A stretch of DNA of 64,000 nt. Origin: Pithys albifrons albifrons. Lineage: Eukaryota; Chordata; Aves; Passeriformes; Thamnophilidae. The translations under genes were made by a program, and so were the position numbers. Shown here one piece after another: positions 60,999 to 64,000 of this stretch; the stretch's first letter is position 1, and the number at the start of each line of letters is the position of its first letter. The notes under the pieces are model-generated. The model had not been told where the DNA came from, searched no databases, and saw nothing but the letters and a program-made list of their open reading frames with translations. Where the stretch lies: contig NC_092463.1 in the NCBI RefSeq assembly GCF_047495875.1, forward strand, positions 25,967,224-26,031,223, read 5' to 3'.

Positions 60999-62313
60999 TC
61001 GAGTTACCTGAGGTGCATGTGCACTGCACATTTCTTTGATATTTTAAATCTGTATTTAAAAGGGTGGAGCAAACAGAATACTAGTCTAGAAGGTGAATAT
61101 CCTGACCTTAAGACCTAATATCTGAGCACATGTTAGTTGTCATTTCACTCTTACAAATACAGCTGTACATTTGTCTTAGATGCAAGCATTTCAACATCTT
61201 GTGAAAGTATTCCACCACAGCATAATTAATCTTCTTTGACATATTTTATCCAATGATCAGGAAAAAGTAAACTCCCTCAGAATAAGCTTATTGCATTCAT
61301 AAATTGTGTCTTATCTGCTAAATATTTTAATCAATATTGACCACTCACAAAAATTATTAGTGTGACAAATAACAAGAACATAATTTGTTATACAGGGAGA
61401 GTGACAACACAGAGTGCTTCCTTATCCTGTAATTGCCATTCAGCTCAGACATGAAAAGGGTAGGCACATCAAACTAAGTAAGACGCCATGGCATCCTGAC
61501 CTTGTGACCAAGATCTTGGAAAATTGGATGTTAAATGTTCACAGCTGTTAATTCTCACAGTTTGAGTGTAAGGTAACACCAGTGAAATGAGGGCAAATCA
61601 ATACTGGTGTGCTTAAGTTAATGGCGTAGAGACCTTCCAGTTTAGCTATAATATTTTCATATGTATCCACTTACGGACTGTAACTGATGGTGCATTTTAA
61701 GACTCTACAAAGAGGTGGAATAAAAACAGAGGGAGGAGGCAAATGGCTGTCCTCAAAACTTCTTTTCTCCAGAGACATGCAGGAGAACAGAAGGAATAGT
61801 AGAGGGGCTGCTCAGGAGGCATTTTGCTGTCCCAGAGGTGGTAAAAGAGTGAGCTACAGTCATTATGAGAAGAGATACAATATCAGTTGTTCTTCAAGGA
61901 GTGCGCAGAGAGGATGGGCTCAGTAGGAAAGTGCCAGCCTCCTCAAGGGTAAGTCCCCATCCTCGGTGGTCAAAGGTGGCAGCTGCATTTAGTGTTGTGA
62001 ATCTACATCCTTGCAGGAAGTCTGACATCATTCATCACATGTAACGAGCTGTGATTCATGTCTCTCTTGTGTACTTTTCTGACATAGAACATTGAACTGT
62101 GGCCCTCAAGGGAGAATAACAGCATGAGATCTGTGGGCAAAGTCCTCCTAATGAAGTCGGTACTTTTTTACTTCCTCTGAACGCCAAAATTTATGCTACA
62201 TCTGAATGTTCAGCATTGATTTTCAGAGTTTCTTAAACAAAAACAGGTTTCAAGACAAGATTTGCAGCTAAGTAATTTCTGACTTGCCCACCTGGAGGAC
62301 ATCCCAGTTCTCA

Positions 62314-63440
62314 TCAGTAATGCACCATGTGCCTGAGAGTATCATGCAAATGCTGCTTGAACTCTGTCAGGCTTGGTGCTGTGACCACTTCCCTGGGGAG
62401 CCTGGTCCAGTGCCCAAACACTCTCCAACTGAAGAACCTCATTCTAATATCCAACCTAAACCTCCCCTGACACAACATCAGGCCATTCCCTCAGTTTCTG
62501 TCAATGGTCACCACAGAGATGAAGTCAGTGCCTGCCTCTTCTCTTCCCCTCACGAGGAAGTTGTAACTTCAGTGAGGTCTCCCCTCAGTCTCTTCTTCTC
62601 CAGGCTAAACAGACCAAGTGACCTCAGCCAATCCTCATATGGCTTCCTCTCAAGGTCCTTCACCACCTTTGTTGCCCTCCTTTGAATGCTTTCTAATAGC
62701 TTATTTTATCTTTCTTATATTGTGGTGCCCAAAACTGCCCACAATATTCAAGGTGAGGCTGCCCCAGTGCAGAACAGAGCAAGATAATCCCCTCCCTCAG
62801 CCCCAGGACACAGCTGGCCCTCCTGGCTGCCAGGGCACTGCTGACTCATATTCCAATTGGCATCAACCAGGACTCCCAGGTCCCTTTCCATGGCACTGCT
62901 TTCCTTCCTCGCATTCCTCAGTATGTATGAACATCCATAGTTGCCCCATCCCAGGTGCAGAATCCAGCACTTGCCCTTGCTGAACTTCACATGGTTGGGG
63001 ATTGCCCAGTCCTCTACTTTGCTGAGGTCTTACCCTCAAGGGAGTCAACAGCTCCTCCCCATTTTTTATTATCTGCAAACTTGCTTAGTATCACCTCCCG
63101 TCATGTGTTCAAGTCATTTGTGAAGATGCTGAATAGCCTAAGACGGAGCCCTGTGGAACCCCACCAGGGGGGACAGGTCACCAGTCTGATGTTACCTCAT
63201 TCACTATTACACTCTGTGCTTGACCTGTGAGCCAATTGCTCACCCACTACATGATGGGTTTATCCAGCTGTGTGCTGGACAATTTGTCCAGAAGGATCCT
63301 ATGAGAGACAGAATCGAAAGCTTTGCTGAAATCTGAAAAGATTACATCAACTGACTTCCCTTGATCAACTGGGTGGGTTACCTTGTCATAGAAAGAAATC
63401 GGATTTCATAAACAGGACTTTTCTCTTATTTGTTCCTCAT
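62314..63440 (-). pseudogene. CR1 ORF2 remnant (endonuclease start joined to reverse transcriptase)
   Basis: In an intact CR1 this protein nicks target DNA and reverse-transcribes the element RNA at the nick. In reading order on the minus strand I see MRNK followed by a stop (endonuclease start), the join, FYDKVTHP, then FSKAFDSVSHRILLDKL (RT block with the first catalytic Asp), GVPQGSVLG (RT template-grip motif), SKFADNKKWGGAVDSLEG (normally FADD), VKFSKGKCWILHLG and [18 protein letters not shown]. It ends with RFRLDIRMRFFSWRVFGHW and TRLPREVVTAPSLTEF before a TGA. In-frame stops follow KPIM and SDW; a small deletion near 62830 and a deletion of about 25-30 bp near 62800 shift the frame. The second Asp of the catalytic FADD is Asn. 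The protein is therefore non-functional. Names and order of the blocks come from knowledge of CR1; the residues are read from this sequence. Confidence 0.9.
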
Positions 63441-63603
63441 GTTGGGTAGACTGGTGTAGAACATTTCAGGTGTGGTACGTTGTAGCCAACAACTTGTAAA
63501 GCAGATTGAGGGATCCCATTAGTGCTGGTTTTCTCAAGTTTTGGCACAACATCCCATTGCTCAGCCCTGGTGAGCCTGGTTTTGTCCCTTTCCCCTTTCC
63601 AGG

Positions 63604-63865
63604 CTAGTTTAAAGCTCTGTCAACAAGCTCCACTAGTTCCTGCACTAGAACTCTTTTTCCCCTGTGAGAAAGGGTGGGTAGACCAGTAGATCAGTAGACC
63701 AGGTGTTGAGTAGATCATCCCATGGTCAAAACACCAAAAGATTTTTCTGATTACGCCAACCTCACAGTCATTGACCTGATGGATGTGCCTATTGCTATCA
63801 GTATTAGTCCTTGTTACAGGAAGAATCTGGTAAATCACTACCTGTGCTCCTGGTCCCCCCACCAT
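63604..63865 (-). pseudogene. CR1 ORF1 remnant (SGNH esterase domain, C-terminal part)
   Basis: CR1 ORF1 proteins carry an SGNH/GDSL-type esterase domain. The minus-strand reading gives GAQVVIYQILPVTR (the strand before the mid-domain Asn block), RHIHQVND, IRKIFWCFDHGMIYSTPGLL, then after a small frameshift LSHRGKRVLVQELVELV, ending DRALN and a TAG at 63604-63606. This follows the family order in the last part of the domain. The DGxHLS catalytic Asp-His block reads WSTH, so the His is kept and the Asp position is not Asp. The nucleophile Ser block upstream is absent, the element being truncated at about 63865. No start codon or promoter is present; it is a dead fragment. Confidence 0.8.
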
Positions 63866-63911
63866 TATTAGTAATGTTATTATTATTGTTGTTATTGTTA
63901 TTATTATTTTA
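63866..63911. repeat. (TTA/TTG)n imperfect microsatellite
   Basis: Irregular ATT, GTT and TTATTA units adjoining the 5' truncation point of the CR1. Remaining sequence to the window end is T-rich and unassigned. Confidence 0.8.
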
Positions 63912-64000
63912 TCTTCCTTTTCTGTCCTATTAAACTGTCTTTATCTCAACCCACTAATTTTAATGTTTCTTCCCCTTTTCTCTCCCTTATCCCACTGTGA

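Larger units (their letters stand above)
56491..62280. other. Unassigned sequence, 56.5-62.3 kb
   Basis: No gene or retroelement is recognised between the two right-hand CR1 copies. Microsatellites and A/C tracts are listed separately. The part from 56650 to 57030 is AT-rich with many ATTA/TAAT cores and looks like ordinary or possibly conserved non-coding DNA. Confidence 0.5.
62281..63865 (-). mobile_element. CR1 LINE, internally deleted
   Basis: A single CR1 on the minus strand. From its 5' side (right) it contains the C-terminal part of the ORF1 esterase domain (63865-63604), an ORF1-ORF2 linker (63603-63441), the first residues of the APE-type endonuclease (MRNK at about 63440), an abrupt join near 63421-63427, and then reverse transcriptase from just before its first catalytic block to the ORF2 stop at 62314-62316. 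Only about 30 bp of the 3' tail remain; the terminal octamer repeat is missing. The missing middle (most of the endonuclease and the proximal RT) is inferred to be over 1 kb. The element runs into a (TTA/TTG)n tract on its right. It is one of the most conserved repeats in the window and so probably younger than the fragment at 43.6 kb. Confidence 0.92.

Noticed and set aside
62284..63230. Plus-strand frames of 60-133 codons over the right-hand CR1
   Set aside because: They are antisense shadows of the CR1 ORF2 remnant.

Overview
The window reads as AT-rich vertebrate nuclear DNA with no intact protein-coding gene that I can recognise. Three to four copies of CR1-type LINEs, one probable retroviral solo LTR and no Alu- or L1-type repeats point to a sauropsid, most likely a bird. 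A songbird would fit the many A/C-rich tracts, but the species cannot be fixed from the sequence. Nearly all open frames are under 140 codons and lie in non-coding or repeat DNA. I read the window as intergenic or intronic.

Layout. A GC-rich solo LTR on the minus strand occupies about 1220-1822. From 1.8 to 42 kb there is mostly unrecognised unique sequence. It carries simple repeats (a run of 20 C at 6514, a 43-nt alternating purine-pyrimidine tract at 25117, a 46-bp tandem repeat at 38778), several perfect inverted repeats and one weak relic resembling an ancient MIR-type SINE. From 42.8 to 46.8 kb there are CR1 and MIR-like fragments, an (ATT)n tract and five overlapping ATTTGCAT octamers. 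At 53.2-53.9 kb there is a sharply bounded CpG-rich block of about 640 bp, built partly from degenerate repeats, with nine closely spaced G-runs. A 5'-truncated CR1 lies at 56.1-56.5 kb and a (TAGA)n microsatellite at 57.4 kb.

The best-resolved element is at the right end, 62281-63865: a minus-strand CR1. It keeps the end of the ORF1 esterase domain, the ORF1-ORF2 junction, the first residues of the endonuclease, and the reverse transcriptase from its first catalytic block to the C-terminus. Most of the endonuclease and the proximal RT are missing through an internal deletion. Stops, frameshifts and changed catalytic residues (FADD to FADN in RT; loss of the esterase Asp) show that it is dead.

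No new biological system was found. The items most worth testing are the isolated CpG/G-run block at 53.2-53.9 kb, three short open segments with splice-like edges (5994, 14570, 30303), and the internally deleted CR1. No alignment was possible, so every family call rests on recognised motifs and remembered consensus features.
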